This document shows, piece by piece, positions 18,739 through 26,832 of a DNA stretch of 64,000 bases. Source of the DNA: Cupriavidus taiwanensis (lineage in GTDB: Bacteria; Pseudomonadota; Gammaproteobacteria; Burkholderiales; Burkholderiaceae); the NCBI RefSeq assembly GCF_900249755.1, contig NZ_LT976854.1, positions 870,574 through 934,573 of the forward strand. The letters run 5' to 3'. Made by a program: the position numbers and the translations under genes. The first letter of the stretch is position 1. The number at the start of each line of letters is the position of its first letter. The notes beneath the pieces are model-generated. The model was given only the letters and a program-made list of their open reading frames with translations. It made no database searches and had not been told where the DNA came from.

Positions 18739-19723
18739 TTAACTTCGACGTTGTGCTTACCGGCAAGAAGACGCTCTGGACGTGCCCGCGCACCGCCGTC
18801 CGGAACGGATGGCGCTGTGCAAACGGCTACACAAAATCCGAGCTCGTGACCATCGGTCCCTTTCCTGTACTCGACGTTCGCTCATGCGTTCTATGACCTG
18901 AGCCGCAATTTCGTACGGCGCTGGAATGGCGTGGCCCTGCAGTACTAGCGCAGCGATGGCAGAACGGTCGACGCGCTGCTTAGGCAACTCGGCATCACGG
19001 CCCGCCTCAAGGCACCCCGCATCGGAGCTGCACACCGGCCTGTCCGATCCAAGACTCAGCCGGGGTCATGCTGGGTCCAGGTCCTCCGAAGCGCCCCGAA
19101 GAAAATGCGGGTCGCCGAAGCTGCCGGAGAGGCGGAAAAGACTACGCCGAGCGTTGCGGAAAGCAGTTGCCTGAGCGCAATGCTGAAGAATATCGAAGGC
19201 GCGTCGCATTTCATCTATATTGAGGGCCAGTTTTTTCAGTCCGCTCATGGGAGTACGATGATCGGGAACGAGGAGGCGGACGGCGGTGCCCCTGTTTCGG
19301 GACCGATGCATGCATTGATGGACCTCAAAGGCTCGCCGGGGTACCAGAAATATGCCGCGCAACTTGGCATCCTGGGAGTGCCACCTACACAGATCTATAA
19401 GTCCCCTCAAATGAAGCCAGATCGACGACGTCCAGCGGGACGTCAGGGGAGGCGGCGCCGATTTTAATGAGCGTTTTTGGCGTAGGCCGCAACCGCGCGA
19501 CGAAAGTTTTACTTGGGATGCCAACAAGCTGCTAGCTGAGAAAACTCCAATCGGTATTTTCGGTTTCATTGCTGCGTTCCCCATCTTGTGGACGTTAGGG
19601 GAGAACAACGACTCCAAGATGAATTTGACTACACTGGCTAATGCTGACCCACAAGCGGAAGGTGGCAAGGCGCAGCAAACAGCAGCGCTACCTTCGTCAG
19701 GCTCAGAAAGAGTCAGCGTATAA
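18739..19723 (+). pseudogene. Degenerate second phospholipase D effector copy
   Basis: Remnant of a paralogue of the effector at 14266. Three pieces survive. Bases 18739-18809 match effector codons near residue 80. After about 80 unrelated bases, 18891-19465 match the central region. Bases 19466-19723 match the last 85 codons but with a different ending (GSERVSV). Lesions seen: an in-frame TAG where the intact gene has GAG (near 18946), an extra C near 19405 shifting the frame, loss of about 0.96 kb containing HKD motif 1, and loss of about 0.9 kb containing HKD motif 2, joined at a short TTTAATGA-like homology. It cannot encode an active lipase. It ends 15 bp before an intact immunity gene. 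Confidence 0.9.
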
Positions 19724-19738
19724 GCACGAGGGACACCG

Positions 19739-21145
19739 GTGAAAAACAGAATTCTAATGCATAGATCACATTGTATAGCCGCTTTCAGTGCTGCGATGGC
19801 ATTAAGCGCCTGCGGGCAGCAGGGGCAAGCGCAAGAAACGAAAACCACGTTTAGTGCAAATCGCTCTGGCAGTCGTGTGGAGATTCCCAGCCCCAGCAAT
19901 GAGGATAAGCTGGCAGCAAAAGCGCCGGGATACGTGAGCCCTGAAAATAGCCGAGTGGAGTGCTTTGGGCGACTGATGTTCGATGTGCCGGGTAGTGTGC
20001 GATTTGAGTGGGCAATTCCTTATAAGGCAAGTCATCAAGATACTTTCGATAACCTGGTTCAGTACTTTGAAAATGGAACAGGAAAGGGGCGTATCGAAAT
20101 TGAGACTAAAGAATTGCTCACCACATTTTCTGTCTACGGCCCGGTAACACGTGAGTTGCGCGAGAAATTTCTAGACTATAGGGCGCGCATGAATGCGGCG
20201 TCGTTGAGTGGATTGTTGAGCGCACTCGAGCAACAAAAGAAGACCGAGGACATGTACAAAGAGCGGCCGGAACTTCTTGGTCCAGGTATAAGGGAGCATG
20301 TTGCAGAGGAGAGAGCAAGGCTTGAGAAAGACATTGCGGAAATCAAAGCTGACCGCTACCAGAAAGCGATCGACCTTGGAAGAGCGAACAGCGTGGCGCT
20401 GCGTCACGATCAGCGTCGAGGAGGGGCTTCTTATCTGCGCGGTGCCCTAGTACTGGGTAAGCATTTGATCGCCTTTGAGTCGATGTTGAAAGGGAACATC
20501 CCGCAGTTCGAAGAGCCCACAGAAGCTCAATGGCAAGTCGCCGAGAATGCCCTTCGCAAACTAGTCGGTCAACTTCAACCCCGAGACCTTTACGAAATTC
20601 CAAAGGACCGAGGCTTCTGCCTGCCCTATGCGTTCTTGCGCGACGACGGCACTTATGGCAACAAGATCTCCACCTCCTTCCGGTTGGCCGATAGTCCTGC
20701 AGTCATCTACACCCTCAGCGTAGCCGTAATTCCAGGCGGTGAGGCATCGGAAACGACGATACTGAATGCGGCCGGCCGCTCGGCCACTGGGCTGCTCAGC
20801 CATTTGCCCGAAGACACAACGGTGAAGCAGCGTCTAGGCCCTCGTCCCGCCAAGATCGGCGCACTGACTTCAGAGCAGGGCGGCATCGTGGTGGAAGTCA
20901 AACGTCCCGGCCAGCCACCGCGCGAAGGCTATCACGTGTACACCGGATACGCCGGATGGGCTGGCTCGCAGATCTTGCCGACCATTGAGGTGGTGATGGA
21001 GTCGGCATCCCGCGCCTCGTACCCCAAACTGACTAAGGACGCGCCACCCTACGACCAGTCCCGCCCGCGGCTGGACGCCTTGCTCAAGAGCATCCGCTTG
21101 CGGCCGACAACTCCGCCGATGCCGGAGTTGGCCGGCATCCAGTAG
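19739..21145 (+). CDS. Putative T6SS lipase immunity lipoprotein (Tli4-like), copy 2
   Basis: A 468-residue paralogue of the protein at 17282, with a better lipoprotein signal (ALSACGQQ, Cys at about residue 25). The start is GTG, chosen for the ribosome site GAGGGA five bases ahead; the nearest in-frame ATG lies six codons in. The last 200 residues are nearly the same as copy 1 (RPAKIGALTSEQGGIVVE and the LLKSIRLRPTTPPMPEL end), whereas the first 230 are clearly diverged. That split suggests the N-terminal half sets effector specificity. Its own effector is the pseudogene just upstream, so it is an orphan immunity gene that may still protect against non-kin cells carrying that effector. Confidence 0.78.
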   Translation: MKNRILMHRSHCIAAFSAAMALSACGQQGQAQETKTTFSANRSGSRVEIPSPSNEDKLAAKAPGYVSPENSRVECFGRLMFDVPGSVRFEWAIPYKASHQDTFDNLVQYFENGTGKGRIEIETKELLTTFSVYGPVTRELREKFLDYRARMNAASLSGLLSALEQQKKTEDMYKERPELLGPGIREHVAEERARLEKDIAEIKADRYQKAIDLGRANSVALRHDQRRGGASYLRGALVLGKHLIAFESMLKGNIPQFEEPTEAQWQVAENALRKLVGQLQPRDLYEIPKDRGFCLPYAFLRDDGTYGNKISTSFRLADSPAVIYTLSVAVIPGGEASETTILNAAGRSATGLLSHLPEDTTVKQRLGPRPAKIGALTSEQGGIVVEVKRPGQPPREGYHVYTGYAGWAGSQILPTIEVVMESASRASYPKLTKDAPPYDQSRPRLDALLKSIRLRPTTPPMPELAGIQ

Positions 21146-21180
21146 TGTCGTGGTCAGGGCGTTTTTTTGTGGAGTCATTG

Positions 21181-21747
21181 ATGCTGACATCTGCACGGGA
21201 GCATTCCAGGCATGGTCCTCCGATAATAATAATGGCGATTGCCCTGGCAGCATTAAGCATGCTGGTTGGCGCCTGCAGCAAGAGCGAGGGATTGGAGGAT
21301 GACATGGCTGCGTCCAGCATAACTGCCTACAATCATACGCCTGACTATATTCATCAGTTCTATATCGACGATGCGTGGGGAGGCAATTCCTTCGCATATG
21401 GCGGAGGGGGAGGTTTTGTTTGTTGCGTTACCTACCCAAGGAAGTGGCATCAAGGCTTGTCTGTCAAGGTCCGGTGGACCATCTCAAGTTCGGATCCGAA
21501 TGCGACGGGCGCGGAGGCTGAGGAGACGTGGCACGAGGCTATTGTGCCAATCGAGAAATACGACAAGCCGGGGAACGTTAACGTCCATTTTCTACCGAAT
21601 GGAAACGTGAGGCTAATCATCTCGAGTAAGGGCGCGGGCCATCCCGACTATCCCGGTCCCGACTACCCAGTTAAGCCCCCGGACTTCCATTTCGAGCCGT
21701 GGCGCGGGGCTGCAAGCGAGGCCGAAGCCCGTGCTCGTTCGCGCTAG
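21181..21747 (+). CDS. DUF3304-like lipoprotein, copy 1
   Basis: A 188-residue lipoprotein with a signal ending MLVGAC (Cys about residue 35). The mature part matches the DUF3304 pattern as I know it: AYNHTPDYIHQFYIDD, then GGGGGFVCCVTYPRKW, then LSVKVRW, and late HPDYPGPDYPVKPPDF. Function is unknown, but such proteins are often found beside T6SS lipase genes. The start at 21181 follows GGAG by six bases; an in-frame GTG at 21145 overlaps the previous stop and is less likely. After the TAG stop the same frame stays open for another 28 codons (ENPDDPPLLPPEQLPLYPKE) and then ends in ATGA with the next ORF, so the stop may be a recent truncation. Confidence 0.75.
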   Translation: MLTSAREHSRHGPPIIIMAIALAALSMLVGACSKSEGLEDDMAASSITAYNHTPDYIHQFYIDDAWGGNSFAYGGGGGFVCCVTYPRKWHQGLSVKVRWTISSSDPNATGAEAEETWHEAIVPIEKYDKPGNVNVHFLPNGNVRLIISSKGAGHPDYPGPDYPVKPPDFHFEPWRGAASEAEARARSR

Positions 21748-21830
21748 GCGCACCGTGTGCTCCAGGAAAATCCCGATGACCCTCCATTACTTCCGCCAGA
21801 ACAACTGCCCTTGTACCCGAAGGAGCGACA

Positions 21831-22127
21831 ATGAGTGCGTTTCAGCCCGGCTGGTATGGACTCAGCTTTAATGCCGCTACGCGTGATGTTCGCTGTGGAT
21901 ATTCCAAGACCGCGACCGCGTTGACGGCTGAGTGGTCTGTCGAGAGCAGCGGTCACCAGACGCCGTTGTGGCTCGATTCGTCGGGACTGGATGGGCCCGG
22001 CAGGCCCGCGGTCTGGTCACCGAGCTTCCGCCGGCTCGCCTCGGCAACGACCACAGACTGGTGGGACTGTTCTTTGATGGCATCCAATAACTACGTGGTG
22101 GGAGATATGCTGACAAAGAGGTTTCGG
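21831..22127 (+). other. Unexplained coding-like segment fused to the next gene
   Basis: This 99-codon segment starts with a strong ribosome site (AAGGAG six bases before ATG). Its ATG overlaps an upstream stop as ATGA, and it reads without a stop into the DUF3304-like gene. The protein (MSAFQPGWYGLSFNAATRD, later WLDSSGLDGPGRPAVW) matches nothing I recognise and has no signal peptide. Because the downstream part carries its own lipobox, this looks like the head of a different gene joined by a deletion. A genuine 278-residue fusion cannot be excluded. Confidence 0.4.
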
Positions 22128-22667
22128 ATGGCTGCTCTGCTATCCAAAGACGCATACACGGACCGATGGCGCGCGGCGAGGTTTTCAACTGATCTGTTCA
22201 TACTCAAATGGCGCACCCTAGGCCTGGTCCTGACGATGTCAATGCTTGCCGCCTGTGGCTCGCATGAGGTCGGTGTCAATGTTGTGGGATACAACCATAC
22301 TGCGCGGGATATTGGTCACTTCAGCGTGAACGGCCGTGGGGGCGGATTTATTGCAGCCCATGAGGGCGGTGGGAAATTCGCCTGCTGTGTGCCTGTCCCC
22401 CAGCCATGGAAACCAGGATTAACCGCGACAGTGGGTTGGACGGATGAATACGACGAAAATTATCAAGAACGCGTTGTGCCCGTACCGCGCTATGACGATA
22501 TTGGAGACGTTGCCGTCCACTTCCTCAGGAACGGGGAAGTTAAGGTGTTCGTCACCATGTATGCACTGTGGCACCCGGACTATCCTTTGAGAGGACCGGA
22601 CGTACAACTCGCGCCTGGCCGAGAGCCAACCGGGCCTTTTGGCCAGACAAAGGGCATTTCGAACTGA
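22128..22667 (+). CDS. DUF3304-like lipoprotein, copy 2
   Basis: A paralogue of the lipoprotein at 21181. It shows the same landmarks: a signal ending SMLAACGS, then GYNHTARDIGHFSVNGRGG, GGGKFACCVPVPQPWKPGL, VGWTDEYDENYQERVVPVPR and HPDYPLRGPDVQL. I start it at the ATG at 22128 because AGAGG lies six bases upstream. ATG 22107 is possible, and the frame is open back to 21831. The region before the lipobox is unusually long and charged (about 30 residues), in keeping with a rearranged 5' end. It is the last gene of the effector island. Possible roles are accessory immunity or lipoprotein chaperoning; neither can be shown here. Confidence 0.65.
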   Translation: MAALLSKDAYTDRWRAARFSTDLFILKWRTLGLVLTMSMLAACGSHEVGVNVVGYNHTARDIGHFSVNGRGGGFIAAHEGGGKFACCVPVPQPWKPGLTATVGWTDEYDENYQERVVPVPRYDDIGDVAVHFLRNGEVKVFVTMYALWHPDYPLRGPDVQLAPGREPTGPFGQTKGISN

Positions 22668-23007
22668 GCAGAGTCTCACATCAGAGTGAAGTTGGCGCCT
22701 TTTTCAAGAGCAACGGTTGGAGCTCCGCTCCGATCTCCAGGTTCTTTGGCAAGGAAGTAGCGGCCAGGGCTCCAACATTGGGCTCTTGAGACCCTGTAAG
22801 TTGGGCCGTTCCCCGCACGCCCTCGCCTTTTGTATCGACTGCTCAATACCGTTCCATACGCGGACGATGCAAAACCTGCCCACTAAGCGATCAATGCTCT
22901 AGGGCTGGGGGCACGGTGAGCATCGCCTGCAGCCACGCCGGCATCGGCCTAGAATCAGGATTCTTGTCAGCCAGGACAGCCAGATTCCCCCCAAAGGAGT
23001 ACCACGC
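22668..23007 (+). other. Intergenic boundary of the T6SS island, no gene seen
   Basis: About 340 bases between the last island gene and the Old Yellow Enzyme gene. No ORF with a ribosome site, tRNA end or attachment-like repeat was found. The last 20 bases hold the ribosome site for the next gene (AAAGGAG). Composition returns from mixed to high GC across it, so it marks the right edge of the acquired region. Confidence 0.4.
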
Positions 23008-24123
23008 ATGAGCCACCTGTTCGAGCCGCTCGCCATCGGCGGCCTGACCCTTGCCAATCGCATCACCATCGCGCCAATGTGCCAGTACTCCGCGCACGAC
23101 GGCAATGCGGGCGACTGGCACATGATCCACCTGGGCTCGCTGGCGCTGTCGGGCGCGGGCATGCTGATCGTCGAGGCCACGGCGGTGTCGGCGGAAGCGC
23201 GGATCACGCCGCATGACCTGGGCTTGTATTCGGACGACAACGAAGCGGCGCTGGGTCGGGTGATTCACGCCATGCGCGCGCATTCGCCGATTGCGCTCGC
23301 GATCCAGCTGGGACACGCAGGCCGCAAGGCATCGAGCCAGGCGCCGTGGGATGGCGGTCAGCAGATTGCCCCCGATGCGGCCGGTGGCTGGCATACGGTG
23401 GCACCTTCAGCGGTGCCGCACGGCGCCGAGGAAGTCGCGCCCGTTGCGCTGGACCGTGCCGGCATGGACAAGGTGCGCGATGACTTTGTCGCCGCGGCAA
23501 GGCGCGCGGCGCGGCTGGGGCTGGATGGGATCGAGATCCACGCCGCGCATGGCTATCTGCTGCACCAGTTCCTGTCGCCGCTGGCCAACCATCGGGACGA
23601 CGAATACGGCGGCAGCCTGGAGAACCGCATGCGCTTCCCGATTGAAGTCTTCGACGCGGTGCGCGAGGCGTTCCCGTCGGAGCGGCCAGTGTGGATGCGT
23701 ATCTCGGCGACGGATTGGGTGCCGGGCGGATGGGATATCGAAGGCACAGTCGCCTTGTCGAAGGCGCTGAAGGCGCGCGGTTGCGCGGCGATCCACGTGA
23801 CCACCGGCGGGGTCTCGCCGCAGCAGGCGATCAAGCTCGGGCCCGGCTACCAGGTGCCCTACGCGCAGCGGGTGAAAGCGGAGGTGGGCCTGCCGACGAT
23901 TGCTGTGGGCCTCATCACCGAGCCGGAACAGGCCGAAGCCATCATCGCCAATCAGGAGGCCGACGCGGTATCGCTGGCGCGTGCCATGCTGTATGACCCC
24001 CGCTGGCCCTGGCATGCGGCGGCGCGCCTCGGTGCGAGCGTGCAGGCGCCGAAGCAATACTGGCGCTCGCAGCCGCGCGAGCTGAAGGACCTGTTCGCCG
24101 GCGCGGCGTTTGGGCAGCGCTAG
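23008..24123 (+). CDS. Old Yellow Enzyme family NADH:flavin oxidoreductase (YqjM/XenA type)
   Basis: A 371-residue FMN enzyme that reduces activated C=C bonds of enones, nitro compounds and similar electrophiles with NAD(P)H in the cytoplasm. The thermophilic-like (YqjM) subclass is indicated by Cys25 in IAPMCQYS, by QLGHAGRKAS, and by the substrate-binding pair in EIHAAHGYLLHQFLSP. NHRDDEYGGSLENRMRF and the C-terminal FMN phosphate site (DAVSLARAMLYDPRW) complete the TIM barrel. The length is normal for the class. The ribosome site AAAGGAG precedes the ATG by nine bases. A VOC-family gene follows after 27 bp, probably as one transcript for handling electrophiles. Confidence 0.93.
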   Translation: MSHLFEPLAIGGLTLANRITIAPMCQYSAHDGNAGDWHMIHLGSLALSGAGMLIVEATAVSAEARITPHDLGLYSDDNEAALGRVIHAMRAHSPIALAIQLGHAGRKASSQAPWDGGQQIAPDAAGGWHTVAPSAVPHGAEEVAPVALDRAGMDKVRDDFVAAARRAARLGLDGIEIHAAHGYLLHQFLSPLANHRDDEYGGSLENRMRFPIEVFDAVREAFPSERPVWMRISATDWVPGGWDIEGTVALSKALKARGCAAIHVTTGGVSPQQAIKLGPGYQVPYAQRVKAEVGLPTIAVGLITEPEQAEAIIANQEADAVSLARAMLYDPRWPWHAAARLGASVQAPKQYWRSQPRELKDLFAGAAFGQR

Positions 24124-24150
24124 GCGACGATCAATACATAAGGGGCAGCC

Positions 24151-24573
24151 ATGAAACCAAGGATTACGCTGATCACGCTGGGTGTCGATGATCTGCAGCG
24201 TGCGGTGCGCTTCTATCGCGACGGACTTGGTTTGCCTACCGCGGGTATTGTCGGCGAGCAATTCGAGCACGGCGCGGTGGCGTTCTTTGACCTGCAGGCC
24301 GGGCTCAAGCTGGCGCTATGGCCGCGCGCCAGCCTGGCGCATGACGCCGGACTGCAGGTAACGTCGCGCGCGCTGACCGATTTCTCGCTGGCCCATAACG
24401 TCGCGGACAAGGCCGAAGTCGATGCGGTGATGGCGCAGGCACTGGCTGCGGGTGCCAGCGTGGTCAAGCCGGCACAGGATACCTTCTGGGGCGGATATGC
24501 CGGCTATTTCCATGATCCTGACGGGCATCTGTGGGAAATCGCATGGAATCCCGAGATGGTGCCGGCCGATTGA
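24151..24573 (+). CDS. VOC (glyoxalase/bleomycin-resistance) family protein
   Basis: A 140-residue VOC-superfamily protein. It has the opening strand-helix (LGVDDLQRAVRFYRDGLG), the central GAVAFFDLQAGLKLALWPR, and the closing GYFHDPDGHLWEIAWNPE whose Glu is a usual metal ligand. A single VOC module of this length normally dimerises. Substrates of the superfamily vary widely (methylglyoxal adducts, dioxygenase substrates, drugs) and cannot be read from sequence. It follows the Old Yellow Enzyme gene closely and is probably co-expressed. Confidence 0.85.
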   Translation: MKPRITLITLGVDDLQRAVRFYRDGLGLPTAGIVGEQFEHGAVAFFDLQAGLKLALWPRASLAHDAGLQVTSRALTDFSLAHNVADKAEVDAVMAQALAAGASVVKPAQDTFWGGYAGYFHDPDGHLWEIAWNPEMVPAD

Positions 24574-24780
24574 GCCGGCCTGCACCGCCGCTGGTGCGGC
24601 GCCGCAAAGGGATTTCCATAATTGCCACGCGCCGCCGAAGTGCGGACTATCCTTGCAACAGACAGCCATAGCACGCTGTCGACGGAGCGCCCCCACGCAG
24701 TTCCGCAATACCCCACGCATCTTGCCCCGTCGGCAGCCCACCGAAGTAGAGCAATAAGAACAATGGCAAGGGAGACGTCC

Positions 24781-24948
24781 ATGCAAGTCTATGACAGCCT
24801 GCTGTATGTGACTGCGATGGTGCTGGTGTGTTTGTACGTGTATCTGGGCGTACTGTCCCGCAGCACGGCGATCCGGCTGGGATCTCCGGCGATCGTGGCG
24901 GGACTGGTGCTGGCCTATTCGCTGTCGCCGCTGCATTCGGGCGGTTGA
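24781..24948 (+). CDS. Small membrane protein, 55 residues
   Basis: A short ORF with two hydrophobic segments (SLLYVTAMVLVCLYVYLGVL and AIVAGLVLAYSLSPL) separated by an SRSTAIRLG loop, so probably a helical hairpin in the inner membrane. I chose the ATG at 24781, six bases after AAGGGAGA; an upstream in-frame ATG at 24763 overlaps that site. It lies 207 bp after the VOC gene and converges on the kinase gene. Function unknown. Confidence 0.6.
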   Translation: MQVYDSLLYVTAMVLVCLYVYLGVLSRSTAIRLGSPAIVAGLVLAYSLSPLHSGG

Positions 24949-24956
24949 AGGCTGCG

Positions 24957-24975
24957 GCCCCGGCGTGACCGGGGC
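24957..24975. terminator. Two-way hairpin between small membrane gene and kinase gene
   Basis: A perfect 7-bp stem (GCCCCGG / CCGGGGC) with a five-base loop fills the 32-bp gap between two convergent genes. No T tract follows on either side. Placement supports a bidirectional transcript end. Confidence 0.5.
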
Positions 24976-24980
24976 GTGGT

Positions 24981-26822
24981 TCACTTCGCTACCGCCGCCT
25001 CGCGGTCTTCAGCGCGTTCGACCTGCTGCGGGAAGCCCCGCATCAGGGTGTCGATGGCCGTCTGCAGTTCCTGCGGCACCACTGGCTTGTGCAGCAGTGC
25101 GGTGCCGGTCGCGTGCGCAGTGCGCAGGCGGTCCGCAGCGGTATCCCCAGTGATGATGATGGCCGGCACATGGCGCCCCAGCCGCTGCCGGATCGCGTCC
25201 AGCGCCTGCTGTCCGGTGCGGTGTCCGCGCAGGCGGTAATCCGCCAGCACCAGCCCCGGCGTGAACGCGGCCAGCGCCGCCAGTGCCTGTTCTTCGGATT
25301 CGACGGCGCGGCACTCGCAGCGCCATGCCGACAGCAGTTCGGACATCGCGCTGCGGATGGCCTCGTCATCGTCGATTACCAGCACCTGCAGCCCATCGAG
25401 TGCGCGCGCTGACGGCGGGCGCGCAAGGTCTTCCGGGGCCTCGCATGTCTGCGGCATGCTGAAGCGAAACACCGATCCCCGCCCGGGGCGGGAAGCAAGC
25501 GTGACGCGCGTCTGCATCGTCCGCGCCAGGCCCTCGACAATGGCCAGTCCCAACCCAAGCCCCTTGCGCTGGTCGCGCTCGGGATTGCCCAGCTGGTGGA
25601 ATTCCCGAAAGATGTCGCGGTGCTGGGCGGCGGGGATGCCGATGCCGGTGTCCCAGACTTCGATCGCCGCGCGCGCGCCGCGCCTGCGGCAGGCCACCAG
25701 CACGCCGCCTCGCTGCGTATAGCGGATGGCATTGGCAATCAGGTTGCGCAGCACCAGTTCGACCAGCGTGGGATCGCCATGGATGGTGACGGTGGTATCG
25801 CGCGTGCGGTACACCAGCCCGCGCGCCTCGGCCTGCGGCGCGAACTCGTTTTCCAGCTTGTGCAGCAGCGGCTGCAGCCGGAACGCACGGGCGCGGGGCG
25901 TGATCACGCCGGCCTCGAGCTTGGAGAAATCCAGCAGCGAGTTCAGCATCTCGCGCGCGGCGCCGGAAGACGCTTCGATATGCGCCAGCAGCTGGCGCTG
26001 GCGATCGTCCAGCCAGGTGCGGCCCAGCGATACCAGGAACAGCCCCATCGCGTGCAGCGGCTGGCGCAGGTCATGGCTGGCAGAGGCCAGGAACACCGAT
26101 TTGGCGCGGCTGGCTTCTTCCGCCGCATGCTGCGCGGCCTCGGCGCGCGCAGTCTGTTCGCGCAGCTGCGCGATCAGTTCCACGTTCTCGAAGCGCAGCG
26201 CGATCGATTGCCGCGCCACGTGCGCATAGTTGCGCGCGAAGACCAGCAGCACGCCCAGGTACAGCGGCGTGGCAAGGAACATCGGCAGGTATTCGATATC
26301 GCCGGTGGCCATGAACGCGATCCAGACCGGCACGATCGCCGGCACGAAGAAACCGATGGCTACCGGCAGGCATGCCGAGAACACCGCGAGCGCGGCCGCA
26401 CTCATGCCCGCGATCAGCGACAGGATGCAGATCACCACCGCCGGCATGCGCACGTCCAGGTACAGCCACGCCACCAGTCCCCACAGCGCGCCGATCAGCG
26501 CGAGCATCGCGGTCATGCCACGCGCATAGCGCGCCGCGCCGGCCTCGCTCAGCCGCGCGGGTAGCCGCAGCCGCCCGAAATACGCGACGGCGCAAACCAG
26601 GACCATCGCGCCGGCCCAGGGCAGGGCACCGGGGCGGTCTCCGTTCAGGCTCAGGCCCGCTGCCAGGATGATCGCTGCCAGCGAACAGCCCGCCATTGCG
26701 CAGCCGAAGCTCTGGTCGATCAGGCTCATCTGCGCCGCCAGGATGCGCGGGGCATCGTAGCGGGGCAGCCAGCGCAGCGGCTTGCGAGCAGGGGCGGCCG
26801 GGGTGGTTGTCTCCTCCGTCAT
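24981..26822 (-). CDS. Hybrid sensor histidine kinase/response regulator
   Basis: A 613-residue membrane kinase. About six hydrophobic segments occupy residues 30-190, followed by a short coiled coil (ENVELIAQLREQTARAEAAQ). The HisKA box is SASHDLRQPLHAM with H250 as the phosphorylation site. ATP-binding motifs follow (NLIANAIRYT, WDTGIGIPAA, KGLGLGLAIVEG). A C-terminal receiver domain begins VLVIDDDEAIRSAM, with D528 in LVLADYRL as phospho-acceptor. The start at 26822 follows the regulator stop by eleven bases; the frame extends upstream only inside the regulator. It forms a two-component pair with the LuxR-type regulator. No periplasmic sensor domain is present, so the cue is probably membrane-borne or cytoplasmic. 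Confidence 0.92.
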   Translation of the reverse strand: MTEETTTPAAPARKPLRWLPRYDAPRILAAQMSLIDQSFGCAMAGCSLAAIILAAGLSLNGDRPGALPWAGAMVLVCAVAYFGRLRLPARLSEAGAARYARGMTAMLALIGALWGLVAWLYLDVRMPAVVICILSLIAGMSAAALAVFSACLPVAIGFFVPAIVPVWIAFMATGDIEYLPMFLATPLYLGVLLVFARNYAHVARQSIALRFENVELIAQLREQTARAEAAQHAAEEASRAKSVFLASASHDLRQPLHAMGLFLVSLGRTWLDDRQRQLLAHIEASSGAAREMLNSLLDFSKLEAGVITPRARAFRLQPLLHKLENEFAPQAEARGLVYRTRDTTVTIHGDPTLVELVLRNLIANAIRYTQRGGVLVACRRRGARAAIEVWDTGIGIPAAQHRDIFREFHQLGNPERDQRKGLGLGLAIVEGLARTMQTRVTLASRPGRGSVFRFSMPQTCEAPEDLARPPSARALDGLQVLVIDDDEAIRSAMSELLSAWRCECRAVESEEQALAALAAFTPGLVLADYRLRGHRTGQQALDAIRQRLGRHVPAIIITGDTAADRLRTAHATGTALLHKPVVPQELQTAIDTLMRGFPQQVERAEDREAAVAK

Positions 26823-26832
26823 CGCATCGCTT

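Larger units (their letters stand above)
14491..21145 (+). repeat. Tandem duplication of the effector/immunity pair
   Basis: The stretch holding phospholipase plus immunity gene is repeated imperfectly. Near-identical blocks pair as follows: 14491-14561 with 18739-18809, 15525-16098 with 18891-19465, and about 17001-17190 with 19466-19650. The two immunity genes (17282-18682 and 19739-21145) also align end to end. The second effector copy is deleted at two places; the second immunity copy is intact. Identity is highest in the effector middle and in the 3' halves of the immunity genes, and weakest in their 5' halves. Confidence 0.85.

Noticed and set aside
22668..23007. A tRNA or attachment site at the right edge of the effector island
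   Set aside because: I found no cloverleaf-compatible arms, CCA end or direct repeat to the left edge.
23008..24123. Old Yellow Enzyme plus VOC as part of the T6SS island
   Set aside because: Composition matches the chromosome, the genes have their own ribosome sites and the pair is typical housekeeping detoxification.
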